A DNA stretch of 64,000 nucleotides from Branchiostoma floridae (Eukaryota > Chordata > Leptocardii > Amphioxiformes > Branchiostomatidae). The position numbers and the translations under genes are program-made. Positions 13,901 through 22,999 of the stretch are shown piece after piece (the first letter of the stretch is position 1; each line of letters starts with the position of its first letter). Under the pieces are notes generated by a model. That model was not told the origin of the DNA. It made no database searches and worked only from the letters and a program-made list of their open reading frames with translations. The DNA lies in NCBI RefSeq assembly GCF_000003815.2, contig NC_049990.1, positions 18,791,248 through 18,855,247 of the forward strand. The letters run 5' to 3'.

Positions 13901-16900
13901 ACATGCAGTACATAGCTACATGTACTGCAGTCAAGATCTTGGTCATAGGAGGATAGGATAGATATAACTTATAATTTATAAAATTGTGTACATTCTTTTG
14001 CCTCAAGTGTCACATTTTGACAACTGCCAGCATCGGAACACAAGCACTGTTAGTGTTACATACCCAAAATGTAGAGTAGTGCCTTATTGTGTGCATGTCA
14101 TACTTTAAGTATTCATGTGTATAAATGATATGGAGAGTCTATTGGGGACACCTTGTGTATAGGAGCAGAACTGCACCAAACACACTTTTGAACAGTACAA
14201 CTGCACCACCTAGCAGGTACACAATGAAGTACAGTTTAGTTAAGACTGCTGAAAAAATTCTTGGAATATTGCAAAGGCCAGTATCGACCACCTGATATTA
14301 GTTTGTACTGCAAATAATCTAAATGAATATATGAATATGTAGCACTAGTTTACCTTTATCTGTGAGGTAACCTATATCCATTGTTTTTTTTTTAAACTGG
14401 GTATCTAGGGATATCAAGTCGACGGATGGCAGTTTCAAAATGGAGTATTTTGATAACATCGCAATCCCTAAATATTGTTTTTAAAAACAATGTATATACA
14501 CCTACGTTAACCCACGGATAAAGGTGAACTAGGGTTATTGTAGATATATAACAATACATGATTGTACAAAAATATATTGTACCTTTGTATTGTAAAATTC
14601 TTACTAAGAAGATATATGACTGTACGGATGCCATCTATATTACACCCCTGACAGACTACCTTGAACTTGTTTACACTGCTAGAACCATGGTGTAGAATTG
14701 GGTTAGAAATGTACCCCAAGGTCAAGTCAGGTATGTGACCTTACGTCAAGGTCGCTCCAAGTGATAAACTTGTACAGCAAAGAACATGTACCAGGGGTTG
14801 TTTTTCAGATTATCTGACACCGAGATGACACCGAGGGGTCCCCAGGACACAGTCAGTGCATCACGCAATGCCCTGCATGGGTCATGTGGCTGGGGATTAA
14901 GTGCTTTGCCATGTTTTTGTATCTCTCCTGAAATCTGTAGCGACAGTCTTCAAACAACATTGATGCAGAACTACAAAATCGTGTATGCAAGGAATTGTGC
15001 AGAAAAAAAATATCATTCTTGACAAGATCTTGATGCTAGTGAGAAATTACAGTAACTTTAAGCACATTTATTTGAGGTCACCTTATTTTATGGTAGTACC
15101 AATTAATACAAACTTAGTACCCAGATGTAAACAAAGATCCCAGCTTTTCTATGTTTATGTGAAGCAATGATAGAAATCATTTACACTCCTTGTTGTCATT
15201 CAATACCATAGGGATTAAATGCACTATGTAAAGAAATGAACAGAAAGTCAACTTGGAACATTGTCGGAGCTCTTGATACCTTTGAAAATGACATATACCA
15301 CGACCAATACTGAATTTGTGGCTGAAGTTATACTACATGTATATACAAGAGCCTGTACATCTAGCAATACTGTAAAGTGAAATGTCAATATTTACAGACT
15401 TTTACCACCAAACATCAAAGTTGTGAAGAGGAGGAGGGAAGTGGTAAAATGCCCAGCTGTAATAACTACAGTATATGTAAACTGACATCACCTGTTCACA
15501 CAAAGAATCCTGTAGTAGTAACTGATCCAGGGTAAGAAAAGTTCATTGGCCCGAAGGCGAAGTGAAAGTTGCCATCAAGCAAATGTTTTTTCTAACTTGC
15601 CGGGCTGCCCAATCATGACAGTGAGATTTTTCCCTGGACAGATTTTGGTAGATATCGGTCCAGTTATATGCTAAATAGAATACTTTAGAAATATCAAAGG
15701 AGTGCTGTAAGTAAAATTGTATGGAGATTAGGTAGCAAAAGTTGGTATAGGCTAGTAGATTTTCTTAATGTATTCACCCTATACCAGGGCTTGAAATACT
15801 GGGTGTATGTGCATGTATGTATGTATGTGCACCTTGGTGCACCCAAAATTGGAACTGTCAAGCATTGGAAGTTGGAATTTGGGTACATCGATAGTTTTGA
15901 CTCTCCAAAACTGTGCGTGTGCCATATCATGTCGACATTGAGTGCCACGCACCAACTGGGTTCCGCTTGGAACTCTGGAGAACTTGAAGAATGCCAAATT
16001 TCCATATCCATGATATTATTTGCTTCAAGAGTTACTATGATAACTTCGGGGACAAGAACTGCTGTTTCATCTTAACCTTGCTGATCTCCGCAACCACTTT
16101 GTTACGATTTACGAGTCAGTAAAAGTTGACCTCACAATTCTCGGATGTCATCTGTGAAGATGTCCAAGTATCTCTGTTGCGATTCCAGTACAATGTTGAG
16201 AATCTAAACTCAGAAGATCAGTAATTTAGTAGGTTTGTAAGTAGGTTGAAATTTTCTGACATTCTAGTATTTTTCTACTTTATTTTACATGGTGCCCCCC
16301 AAAATATTTTTGGTGCACCTATAAATCCCGAAAATGAATTTCGAGCCCTGCTATACAGTTTAACTTTTTTAAGTGAAATTTAAAAAACTACGGAAAGTTA
16401 TATAATTAAAAACATGTAAAAAATCTACAGTTCAGACGATATTACTAGATCACAAAGACCTGATCTTCAAATTAATAACAGTTTTCCAAATCACTGGTTC
16501 TTGTGGTCTGTACAGTGCAGCATTCTGGAACAAATTAGAAATACCACACCTCATAACTTGTCGCGTTGATGCAAAACGTTTGGGTAAGGTGGTGTGTTTA
16601 CAACTTCCCATAGACTGACTTACATTCTTTGCCAGGAGGGGAGGCTACGGTCCCACCACACAGATCACGTAAGCCTTGTCACCCGCTTAAGGAAACAGTG
16701 AAGGAAACAGGGCCTCCTGTGGGGAGGGGGGCACTCACTGGAAAGTGGATGACGCACATGTATATATATATGTTGACTTCTATTTATGTAATGGTTCAAT
16801 GTCAAGGACATACAGTGAATAACACTCAAAGTATGACATGTACTGCTTGGTAAATTAATACTTCAAAAGGTTACAAGGCAAGGGTTTGATTTGCAGAAAC

Positions 16901-19900
16901 ACGGATCACATATGTTGCCATTTGAAGGATTTTGAAGAAATTACAAGCACACTTACTACTGTAAATGCAGAAATGTTCGCGGTGGTTTTATGTTCATGGT
17001 TTTTGCGTGGCCACTTCACAGCGAACTTAAAACCACTGCGAACATTTATCTCTTATATTATCTGGCTATACAGTCTATGGCGCTATCGTGAACTTAAAAC
17101 AACCGCAAAAACTTTATTTTCCTGCTACCACGAAAATAAATCCCCGCGAATCTAAATGCATTTACAGTAGTTACTGACATATGCAAGCATAAACATGTAG
17201 TGTTACACGGAGAGAGACTTTTGAGAAGTTTGATCTGACTTCTTTCAACTTCATGATGACAACTATATGTATCTTGCATCGATGAAGGTTAGACATCCAG
17301 GTAATAAGACATGCCAAAAAGCAGTTACTCAAGCAGCTGGATATGATTTTGGAAACGGTCAGACGTTTCAACGTATATGTATCTTGATAATTTGAATCTG
17401 CATATTCCCAAGCATATGATTGTGAAGACATAAAATCTAATAGTAATACAGTATCATGAATGATCATATAATTCATACAGCAGAAAAACAGTTAAACGTA
17501 TATCTATAGCTATACTCGCATCTCTCATATAGCATTCGGCATCCTGAAGCCTTCAGAGTAATAGAATTCTTGATTGTCAAAGACAACTGCACGCTCTTCC
17601 AACATAAACATTGTCTAGCTTGAACTCAGAGTCTACTCTCAGGCATTCTTCAGGCTCAAGTCCAAAGTATTAGGAATAGAGCAAGAAATTGTTGCGACAG
17701 CTGCGGTCTTCTCTAAGTCTAACACATTGTATTGCAATTGCTTAGTATGACACTTGAAAAGAGCAATTTGTAAGAAAAATCTGAACAAACTTGAACTTGT
17801 AATTGCAAAATGACAGATTGACGAAGTACGAGGTATACTGTAATTGGTTTACAACCTGCCATAGTACATACAAGTACGTTATAATATAAAGGACCCCACC
17901 ACATATTAAAGAACCATATTTTGATATAGACCTCTCCTTGGTTTAAGGTTTCCTCTCATGAATGGTTAGGTAGGAATATTGTTAATATTTAATGGATTAT
18001 AAATATATCCCGCAACATCCAACCCTCGCAAAACGGGGAACAGCGGACGTTAAACCGACAGAGCGAGAGACAGCGAGACAGACATATGCAAATCAATTTA
18101 TGAACGGTTAGGCAGGAATATAATAGATATGAAAATCAATTTTAGCTAGTATCACCGAGTCAATATTAACGTTATTGGAAATTCTGCAATTGTATCAACA
18201 TCCGAAATGTAACTTAAACGAAAGTTACACTTTCTCCAACTGTAGGTATTTGATACGTAAATCAATTTGGGAGTCCCTTAATTCCAGTCAGGTTGAGGAC
18301 CAGCTCTCCAGACATTTTCTGGGAAACAATCCAAACCAAAACACAGGCCACCTACCCAGCCTAGATCTCTGATAACCTCAGGGCATCGGCGACAGTCTCA
18401 CAACATTATTGATGACCCAGTTTGTTGACAACATTTCTTTTCATTCCAAGTCTGTATCAGAAGTTATGAACAGATTATAATCCAGTATCATAATAAGTAG
18501 GTGTCTATGAATATGTACAAATACCGTTTATCTACTATAAGTAACTTCTGATATGTATAGGTATTTTGTTTGTCGTAATTATCATATCCTAATGATCTGA
18601 TTATACCAGAAGTACATCACTGTTGTACAATTTCTTTACAAGTGCTCAGGCGGTTATTGTTTGGGTGCGGCCGATTTGCGATTTTTCAACATAAATGCAC
18701 TAATGTACAATAAACATGGGTCAGGTTCTTATGCCATGAATGCTGTCTTTTAAGTTCTCATTGTATGAGACACTGTGTGCAGATTTTCTGACAGCTTCCT
18801 TTTGCCAGCTCCCTGGCCACCTCACCATAAACTGAGCGTAGACATGACATTTGCAACATGCCTGACCCATATGTTGAAAATCATGAATCAGTGCTCCCCA
18901 TAACAATAACTGCCAGCGCTTGTAGAAGGCTGTGAAGGAGGCTAGAATATGTACAACAGCGGCATACATGCTTGAAAGTTGAATAGCCTTTTGAAAATCC
19001 CCTAGACACACAAAAATCAGTTACACGTAGTTCCAAACAGTACTTGTACTACTTGTACTAACTATTCAACTCTTCCAGAGTTCCAAACAGCAGTTGTACT
19101 AAACTATTCAACTCTTCTACTATTCTGTAAGACGTGAGGTTAACATGAGGGACTATTTCACAATGAGGCCTTTTTCTGCTGCAACCTTGAGAAGTTGCCA
19201 AAAACCACAGATCACAGGAAATCTGTTTATGCAGGTTGGCAGTTTGGAAGCCCTGACCTACATTTTGAAAGGAAGGACTTTCCAAAATGCAGTACATTCA
19301 ATACTACTGGGAAAAAGACACCAATATTGGTGCCAAAAGTCCTGCATGGAAGCATTCACAGGAAATATTTTCTAACTAGTCCATTCAAGCTGGAAATGTG
19401 TGATTAGAATTTCGCTGTGACAGAGTTGCAGATTTTGCATATACATAAATTTTGTACATCATGTTTCATTGTGTCATATGCTTCTCTCCGGATATAACAT
19501 TATTGTTTACATTCCCTGAAGGCTACTTGCAACATCCTGGAATTTGCTGGTCATTAACGTTACACATTAGAAACATACACAACTAGTACTTAGTAAGGGT
19601 GGAGAAGGACGTGCACAACCCTCCTTCACCTTAAAAACCCAAGTGCAGGTCAGGCAGACGGGTCGCCTTAAACCCGTCTGCCTACCATTGTCTTCCGAGA
19701 CAGACGGATGCCAACAATAGTAGTAAGAGAAAGCTGTCAAACAAGATTTCTGGCAATAACAAAGAAATACTAAACAGCTTTTGAAGATATTTAATTGATG
19801 ATGTTTACACCATACATATAGGTGTGTACCAAGAATGCTACAATATTTCTTTGAGAAAGTTTGAGAGCATTTGTGACCTTAGAGAGCTTTTAGGGCATAT

Positions 19901-21262
19901 GATAGAGGATGGTTATAAGTGTCATAGTATGGTCAGAGTTTTTGTATGGGCATATTCATAATGTTTGTGCATACGTGTACAATGTAATGTTACATCAGTA
20001 ACTTGTTATACATGTTTGTATTTCTGCCAGGTACATTTACATTACAGATAACCTTGCATTCCTGAAATATCCTTGTTATGAGAAAGCATACCGTATATTC
20101 TCGAATAAAGTACGCACTTTTTTAACTTTTCAAAATTGAAAAGGTGCTACAAGTTGTTGCCAAAGTTGGGGTGCGTACTTTATTTGAGGTCACTGCACAG
20201 AGAAATGGTCAAAAAAGCCTAAAATAAAGCAAGTACACTTCTAGTAATGTTTCAAAACATGCACATTGTTGTTGTCTTGTAGTTGTCTAAACATGAAACA
20301 AAGAAATTGTCTAAACATGATTTACATAAGATTGGCATTTGCATACAATCCTTTTGAGTTAGTGACTTTGGCTTGTACAACTGGTTTTTCCTGATTTCTT
20401 CTAGATCTACCAGTTCTCAGTGACTTTTATAATTTGCAGTAGGCAATTCACAAGTTCATAGAGACAATGACAGTGTAAATGCAGGTTATTTCATGCAAAG
20501 TAACCTGGGGAAAACATCATAAATGTGAATTTATCCAGTTAAAGGTCTGTTCAAAATTGGTGGAGAAGGGGTGCGTACTTTATTTGAGTTTTTCCGTTTT
20601 ACCTTTCAGTCCCAAAGATCTGTCTAAGACATGTCCAAAATCAGGGGTGCGTACTTTAATTGGGGTGCGTACTTTATTCGAGAATATACGGGTACAGGAT
20701 GTACTCAAGTAATTCCTTAACAAACTCATAAAACTATTAACTGGTGTAAACATAATTAACTTATCTGCAACTTGTACTACTGTCATTGACTGCACTGATA
20801 AACATTGTTGTTGTTGTTGTCCACAACGGGGTGTGAAAAACATTATTTCAATAACAATTTAACACCTTGGAGCGAATGGAGGACTACTAGTATTCTTTAC
20901 AAAGAACATAGAAATGAGAAAAATAAACGTCCTTGCTTTCCAGGAACACATAAGATTATGTACGTTTTGTCAGCTGGCAACATTCACGCAAATGTAACTT
21001 GTGATTAACATATGGCCAGGAAGTCAAATATTTTTCGACTGAAATTCTAGCGATAGCAACATTTTAGCTTCAAGAAACGAAACACGGCTAACCAAAATTC
21101 AGACATACAAGCGACTGATATTAAAGGGATCAAAATAATAAAGATCTTACCGACAATAGCAGCCACTAGGATCGCCAGGATGAAAACATACTTCGTCTTA
21201 CGGGACATGATGGCCCACCAACCAAAAACAGGCATCAGCGCACGCCGTATCCTCTTAACCAT
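1876..21262 (-). CDS. UXS1: UDP-glucuronate decarboxylase 1 (UXS1), 5' part
   Basis: UXS1 converts UDP-glucuronate to UDP-xylose in the Golgi/ER lumen, supplying xylose for proteoglycan linkers. Exons (minus strand, in order) are 21262-21151, 13836-13794, 4742-4706, 4022-3979 and 1939-1876. All have GT-AG borders and phases that match, giving exactly 100 codons. Residues 1-23 are a basic cytoplasmic tail. Residues about 24-38 (YVFILAILVAAIVG) form a signal anchor. A charged stem follows, and the end (KYPKVKFLMEKDRKRIL) closely resembles the conserved segment just before the NAD-binding GGxGFxG motif of vertebrate UXS1. The Rossmann-fold and YxxxK catalytic exons are not visible: they lie left of the window or in the N gap. 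A second first exon at 9788-9631 splices in frame to 4742. Introns are long (up to 7.3 kb) and rich in transposons. Confidence 0.88.
2068..2495. repeat. Family A palindromic repeat, split by another MITE
   Basis: The left arm (AAGGTTAGGTATCAAGGTAA ... GGAAATGGTCAGACGTTTCA) and the right arm (TCTGACCATTTCCAAAATCAT ... ATCCAGTTGCTTGAGTATCT) are inverted copies around a TCACTGATGAAAGACAGTGG centre. The right arm is interrupted at about 2219-2455 by a member of the TTCACCTTTATCCG family. Confidence 0.7.
2222..2455. mobile_element. Palindromic MITE family B, copy 1
   Basis: The ends are TTCACCTTTATCCG and CGGATAAAGGTGGACTAG, with long imperfect inverted arms. Internal blocks include GATATCAAGTGGATGA. 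Two relatives lie at 14344-14537 and 58951-59150. Confidence 0.75.
3055..3428. mobile_element. TIR element, CAGGGTTGGACA ends (hAT-like)
   Basis: The 374-bp element starts CAGGGTTGGACA and ends TGTCCAACCCTG. The subterminal repeats read GGACAAGT and CTTGCCCGAT. I see no clear 8-bp target duplication. Confidence 0.65.
3979..4022 (-). CDS. UXS1: UXS1 shared stem exon 2
   Basis: This 44-bp exon encodes ALEPLEKRLGNLEKG. It matches the family pattern 'EPLxxKIxxLEK' of the vertebrate stem. It has a CTCTAG acceptor and a GTATGT donor and leaves in phase 2. Confidence 0.8.
4706..4742 (-). CDS. UXS1: UXS1 shared stem exon
   Basis: This 37-bp exon encodes LRREELSSQIRE. It has a CTAAAG acceptor and a GTGAGT donor. 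Both candidate first exons feed it in the same phase. It is part of the charged stem preceding the catalytic domain. Confidence 0.75.
4903..5600 (-). mobile_element. tRNA-derived SINE-like repeat, interrupted
   Basis: On the minus strand a B-box-like GGGTTCGAATCC (near 5532-5543) is followed by TTGTGCCCTTGGGAAAGGCA (near 5098-5117) and a tail towards 4903. An unrelated TIR element (5131-5517) sits between the two parts. Confidence 0.6.
5131..5517. mobile_element. TIR element family C, copy 1
   Basis: The ends are CCTAGGAAAAAAAATGTTGT and its inverse ACAACATTTTTTTTCCTAGG, with long related arms (GTTTCCTGTTTC). The copy at 11572-11924 is in opposite orientation. Confidence 0.8.
6921..7028. mobile_element. 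108-bp MITE with TTAA flanks
   Basis: GGAATGGGTTC and GAACCCATTCC form the ends, directly flanked by TTAA at 6917-6920 and 7029-7032. A TTAA duplication is typical of piggyBac and Kolobok groups. Confidence 0.75.
8451..8654. mobile_element. Palindromic MITE family D, copy 1
   Basis: It starts ACTGTAAATG and ends CATTTACAGT. Inner arms are rich in TTCGCGGTGGTTTTAAGTTC and its complement. Relatives lie at 16958-17168 and 30188-31742. Confidence 0.8.
8667..8745. repeat. Family A repeat, one arm
   Basis: The sequence TCTGACCGTTTCCAAAATCA followed by GAGTAACTGCTATTTGG matches the inverted arm of the family A copies. Confidence 0.65.
9631..9788 (-). CDS. UXS1: UXS1 alternative first coding exon
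   Basis: ATG at 9788 opens 52 codons plus two bases, ending at GAG|GTAAGTC. The phase (2) is exactly that needed by the shared exon 4742-4706. Residues 2-21 (LLVKAFVALWMFGCITGLVL) are hydrophobic, so this isoform also begins with a signal anchor or signal peptide. A polar segment rich in D, K and Y follows and ends FEDGYELR. The predicted isoform has 101 residues up to the same KRIL point. The sequence just upstream (9789-9990) is GC-rich, with a GGGGCGG box near 9963, as expected of a separate promoter. Confidence 0.75.
9789..9990 (-). promoter_or_regulatory. UXS1: Putative alternative UXS1 promoter
   Basis: A locally GC-rich stretch lies directly upstream of the alternative first exon, with a GGGGCGG box (near 9963). 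No TATA is evident. Promoter function is inferred only from position and composition. Confidence 0.4.
11163..11395. repeat. Interspersed repeat family E, copy 1
   Basis: The blocks GTCTACAATGACCAATCTAT, GTCAAGACAGCTGTA and TATTTTATATGCCCACTGAT recur as reverse complement at 63160-63375. Confidence 0.75.
11572..11924. mobile_element. TIR element family C, copy 2 (inverted)
   Basis: It has the same ends and interior as 5131-5517, read on the other strand. It ends ACAGGAAACACAACAT, where the last few bases of the right end are missing. Confidence 0.8.
12817..12850. repeat. (AAAC)n microsatellite
   Basis: About eight perfect AAAC/ACAA units. Confidence 0.9.
13288..13631. mobile_element. TIR element, AAAGGCAACCTAAGCAATAC ends
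   Basis: A perfect 20-base inverted repeat bounds 344 bp of AT-rich sequence 160 bp from the UXS1 micro-exon. No transposase frame is present. Confidence 0.8.
13794..13836 (-). CDS. UXS1: UXS1 second coding exon (canonical isoform only)
   Basis: This 43-bp micro-exon lies between a TTACAG acceptor and a GTAAGG donor. It enters in phase 1 and leaves in phase 2, reading TWGRAGITKDDMER across the junctions. It bridges the 21-kb first exon to exon 4742-4706. Its function is in the luminal stem. The exon is too short for ORF finding; phase agreement on both sides and the UXS1-like join are the support. Confidence 0.75.
14344..14537. mobile_element. Palindromic MITE family B, copy 2
   Basis: ACTAGTTTACCTTTATCTG at the left and GGATAAAGGTGAACTAG at the right, with an internal GATATCAAGTCGACGGATGG. 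Confidence 0.8.
15785..16350. mobile_element. hAT-like MITE family F, copy A
   Basis: It starts CAGGGCTTGAAATACTGG and ends AATTTCGAGCCCTG. It carries inverted GGTGCACC blocks near both ends (15828-15843 and 16311-16320). Related ends occur at 33695-33986 and 42164-42512. Confidence 0.7.
16958..17168. mobile_element. Palindromic MITE family D, copy 2
   Basis: ACTGTAAATGCAGAAATGTT at the left and AATGCATTTACAGT at the right, with the same CGCGGTGGTTTTA arms. Confidence 0.8.
17281..17372. repeat. Family A repeat, one arm
   Basis: GATGAAGGTTAGACATCCAG, then GCAGTTACTCAAGCAGCTGG, then ATGATTTTGGAAACGGTCAG. This is the cleanest single-arm copy in the window. Confidence 0.75.
17373..20090. other. 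UXS1 intron, few recognisable features
   Basis: Inside the intron 13837-21150 this part shows no exon that fits the UXS1 phases. Visible structures are a 12-bp-arm hairpin at 19652-19683 and a short tandem duplication near 19030-19125 (TTGTACTA...CTATTCAACTCTTC). Confidence 0.5.
19652..19683. repeat. Perfect hairpin, 12-bp arms
   Basis: AGGCAGACGGGT and ACCCGTCTGCCT enclose an 8-base loop. It lies in a UXS1 intron and its function is unknown. Confidence 0.8.
20091..20691. mobile_element. TIR element, CCGTATATTCTCGAATAAAG ends
   Basis: The 601-bp element has long perfect ends (CCGTATATTCTCGAATAAAG / CTTTATTCGAGAATATACGG). GGGGTGCGTACTTTA recurs internally near 20169, 20570, 20645 and 20661. 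No coding frame is present. Confidence 0.85.
21151..21262 (-). CDS. UXS1: UXS1 canonical first coding exon
   Basis: The exon encodes 37 residues plus one base, from an ATG that starts MVKRIRRALMPVF. It ends at a GTAAGA donor in phase 1. The start MVKR, the basic cluster and the single membrane segment mirror the N-terminus of vertebrate UXS1. An upstream in-frame GTG is ignored because the ATG fits the family. It is joined to exon 13836-13794, which supplies the missing two bases of the codon. Confidence 0.85.
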
Positions 21263-21900
21263 GAACGGTTGACGCTTTTTCACAGCTTAGCTAGCTTGTT
21301 GGAGCTTTGCTAGGCTCTCTGCAAGGGCGAAACATCGGGGAGACCCCGTCAAAACAACTCCACCTTGACGGAAAACTTGGAAACAAATTCGCTTCGCTTT
21401 TTCACTTGGCCGCCAACTTCCGGAGAAGAGACCCCACTGTGACATTGTGACTCTCCAGAACAGACGACTTGAAATAAGGGGTGAAAGTAATATGAATTTC
21501 TAGACAGTTATTTTGATAACTAAATAATTTTTATGAATTAGATATATTTCAAGAATACTAACAATACATAATGAAATAAAACTTACAAATTTATTAAATA
21601 TTATGACAATATCATCTCATCGCTAAAAGATACTTAAATCGGGACCCTATTTCAATATGGTATAACCTTCACTGACCTGGAACTGGTGACCTTTTATTGT
21701 GATAATAAAATGACAATCATTATTAATTAGTTAATGCACTTACAACATTTCTTTTGATATTAAAAGTTTAATTTTAACATTTAAACTATTTTGAATGAGA
21801 AGAAATATAAAATGTACCAATTCTGGGGAACTGATCTCCCATGATGCCGTGCGGTAACGAACTTTAGGCGCCATTTTCGTTTGTTGTCTTTTTCGTCCTG
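21263..21900. promoter_or_regulatory. Divergent UXS1/SMC4 promoter region
   Basis: Only about 0.6 kb separates the UXS1 start codon (minus strand) from the SMC4 first exon (plus strand). There is an ETS-type site, ACTTCCGG, at 21416-21423 on the UXS1 side. The SMC4 side has GGCGCCATTTTC near 21867, a YY1/E2F-like core. A pyrimidine-rich start region follows, and I see no TATA box. The centre (21480-21800) is AT-rich. Promoter activity is inferred from the arrangement. Confidence 0.6.
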
Positions 21901-21955
21901 TTCACAAAGTACAGAATTTCTGGAAATAAAAGCACAAGCTGTGGCCAACATATCG
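21901..21955 (+). other. SMC4: SMC4 non-coding first exon (3' end defined)
   Basis: The sequence ends at ATATCG|GTAAGTGG, a strong donor. The next acceptor is TTGCAG at 22992-22997, two bases before the SMC4 ATG. The exon carries no start codon in the last 60 bases. Its 5' end cannot be fixed from sequence; the start given is approximate. Confidence 0.55.
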
Positions 21956-22285
21956 GTAAGTGGCTGTAGAAATATGTTTTAACATAAGGAGACACAATTT
22001 AGGTGTGTTTTATGTGTGTGGCTTTCTCTGAACGCGCTCTTTTGGTGTCAAAAACTACGGCCAAATTTTGTTATCGCCAGAAAATGATTTTTGGCACAGC
22101 TAACGCACTATTAAACACTCGTTGGAACAGAGCCTTTTCTGAAAGCACCACACATGTAAATATGATGATGTAGTTCGAATTCAGAGGAAGATCACGAAAA
22201 CGTCGATTGAAATTTATGTGCACTCCCATGTTTTATAGAAATTTTGACACATGTACAAGTTTTTCAGTATAACTATAAGTACTAG

Positions 22286-22670
22286 CAGGGTTCTCCCCAG
22301 AGAGTGGAATAAGGGAGGCCCTCCACTATACTCTCAGCCAGCTCCACTATACTATTTTTCAAATTTAGTGTGTTTCTTCCCTATTTTCTTTGTTAGTTTT
22401 GCTAAGATTAATGACAATTCACAGATTTTTGTACCAAGTGGCATCACTTTTCCAGTCAGCATTGTCTGCAAAAACTTGTGAATGAGCAATGATCAAAACA
22501 GTAGTTTTGCCACTTCACAACAAAGGAATAACAACAGTATATTATACTGGTAGTATTTGACACCCTCTGTCATTGCAAAATGAACCCATTTTCATGCACG
22601 TGCAGCGTGTTTGTGCGGGTTATTTTTGCCAGCCCCTCCACTATACTAAAAAATTCTGGGGAGAACCCTG
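22286..22670. mobile_element. hAT-like MITE in SMC4 first intron
   Basis: The ends are CAGGGTTCTCCCCAGA and TCTGGGGAGAACCCTG. The flanks repeat GTACTAG (22279-22285 and 22671-22677). Length is 385 bp, with internal CTCCACTATACT repeats. Confidence 0.8.
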
Positions 22671-22683
22671 GTACTAGTAAATT

Positions 22684-22754
22684 AAAATTATGTCAGCTGC
22701 AGAAGTGGACCGCTAAATTATTTAGCGGTCCACTTCCGCAGCTGACATAATTTT
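22684..22754. repeat. Near-perfect 71-bp palindrome in SMC4 first intron
   Basis: Arms of 34 bases (22684-22717 and 22721-22754) pair with one mismatch around a TTA loop. The core is AAGTGGACCGCTAAA / TTTAGCGGTCCACTT. It could extrude as a cruciform or fold as an RNA hairpin. Confidence 0.85.
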
Positions 22755-22999
22755 TGACGTTTTCTGTATGCTAGAAAATTATCTTTGTGTGTGAACGTCC
22801 CAGGTGGAAAATTTGTAAGTCCACAGACGTAAATGGAAATTTCTGTAGGAAAGGGGTTCTTCCAAAACTTTCTCAGACCCCCTCCCCATAATGTACTCAC
22901 TGTAAATATACTAATAGTAAGATACACGAACAGTGGAATAATTTGTAACTCACAGTACCTTGAGTAAGTAGTAAGATTTATCTTTTATCACTTGCAGAA

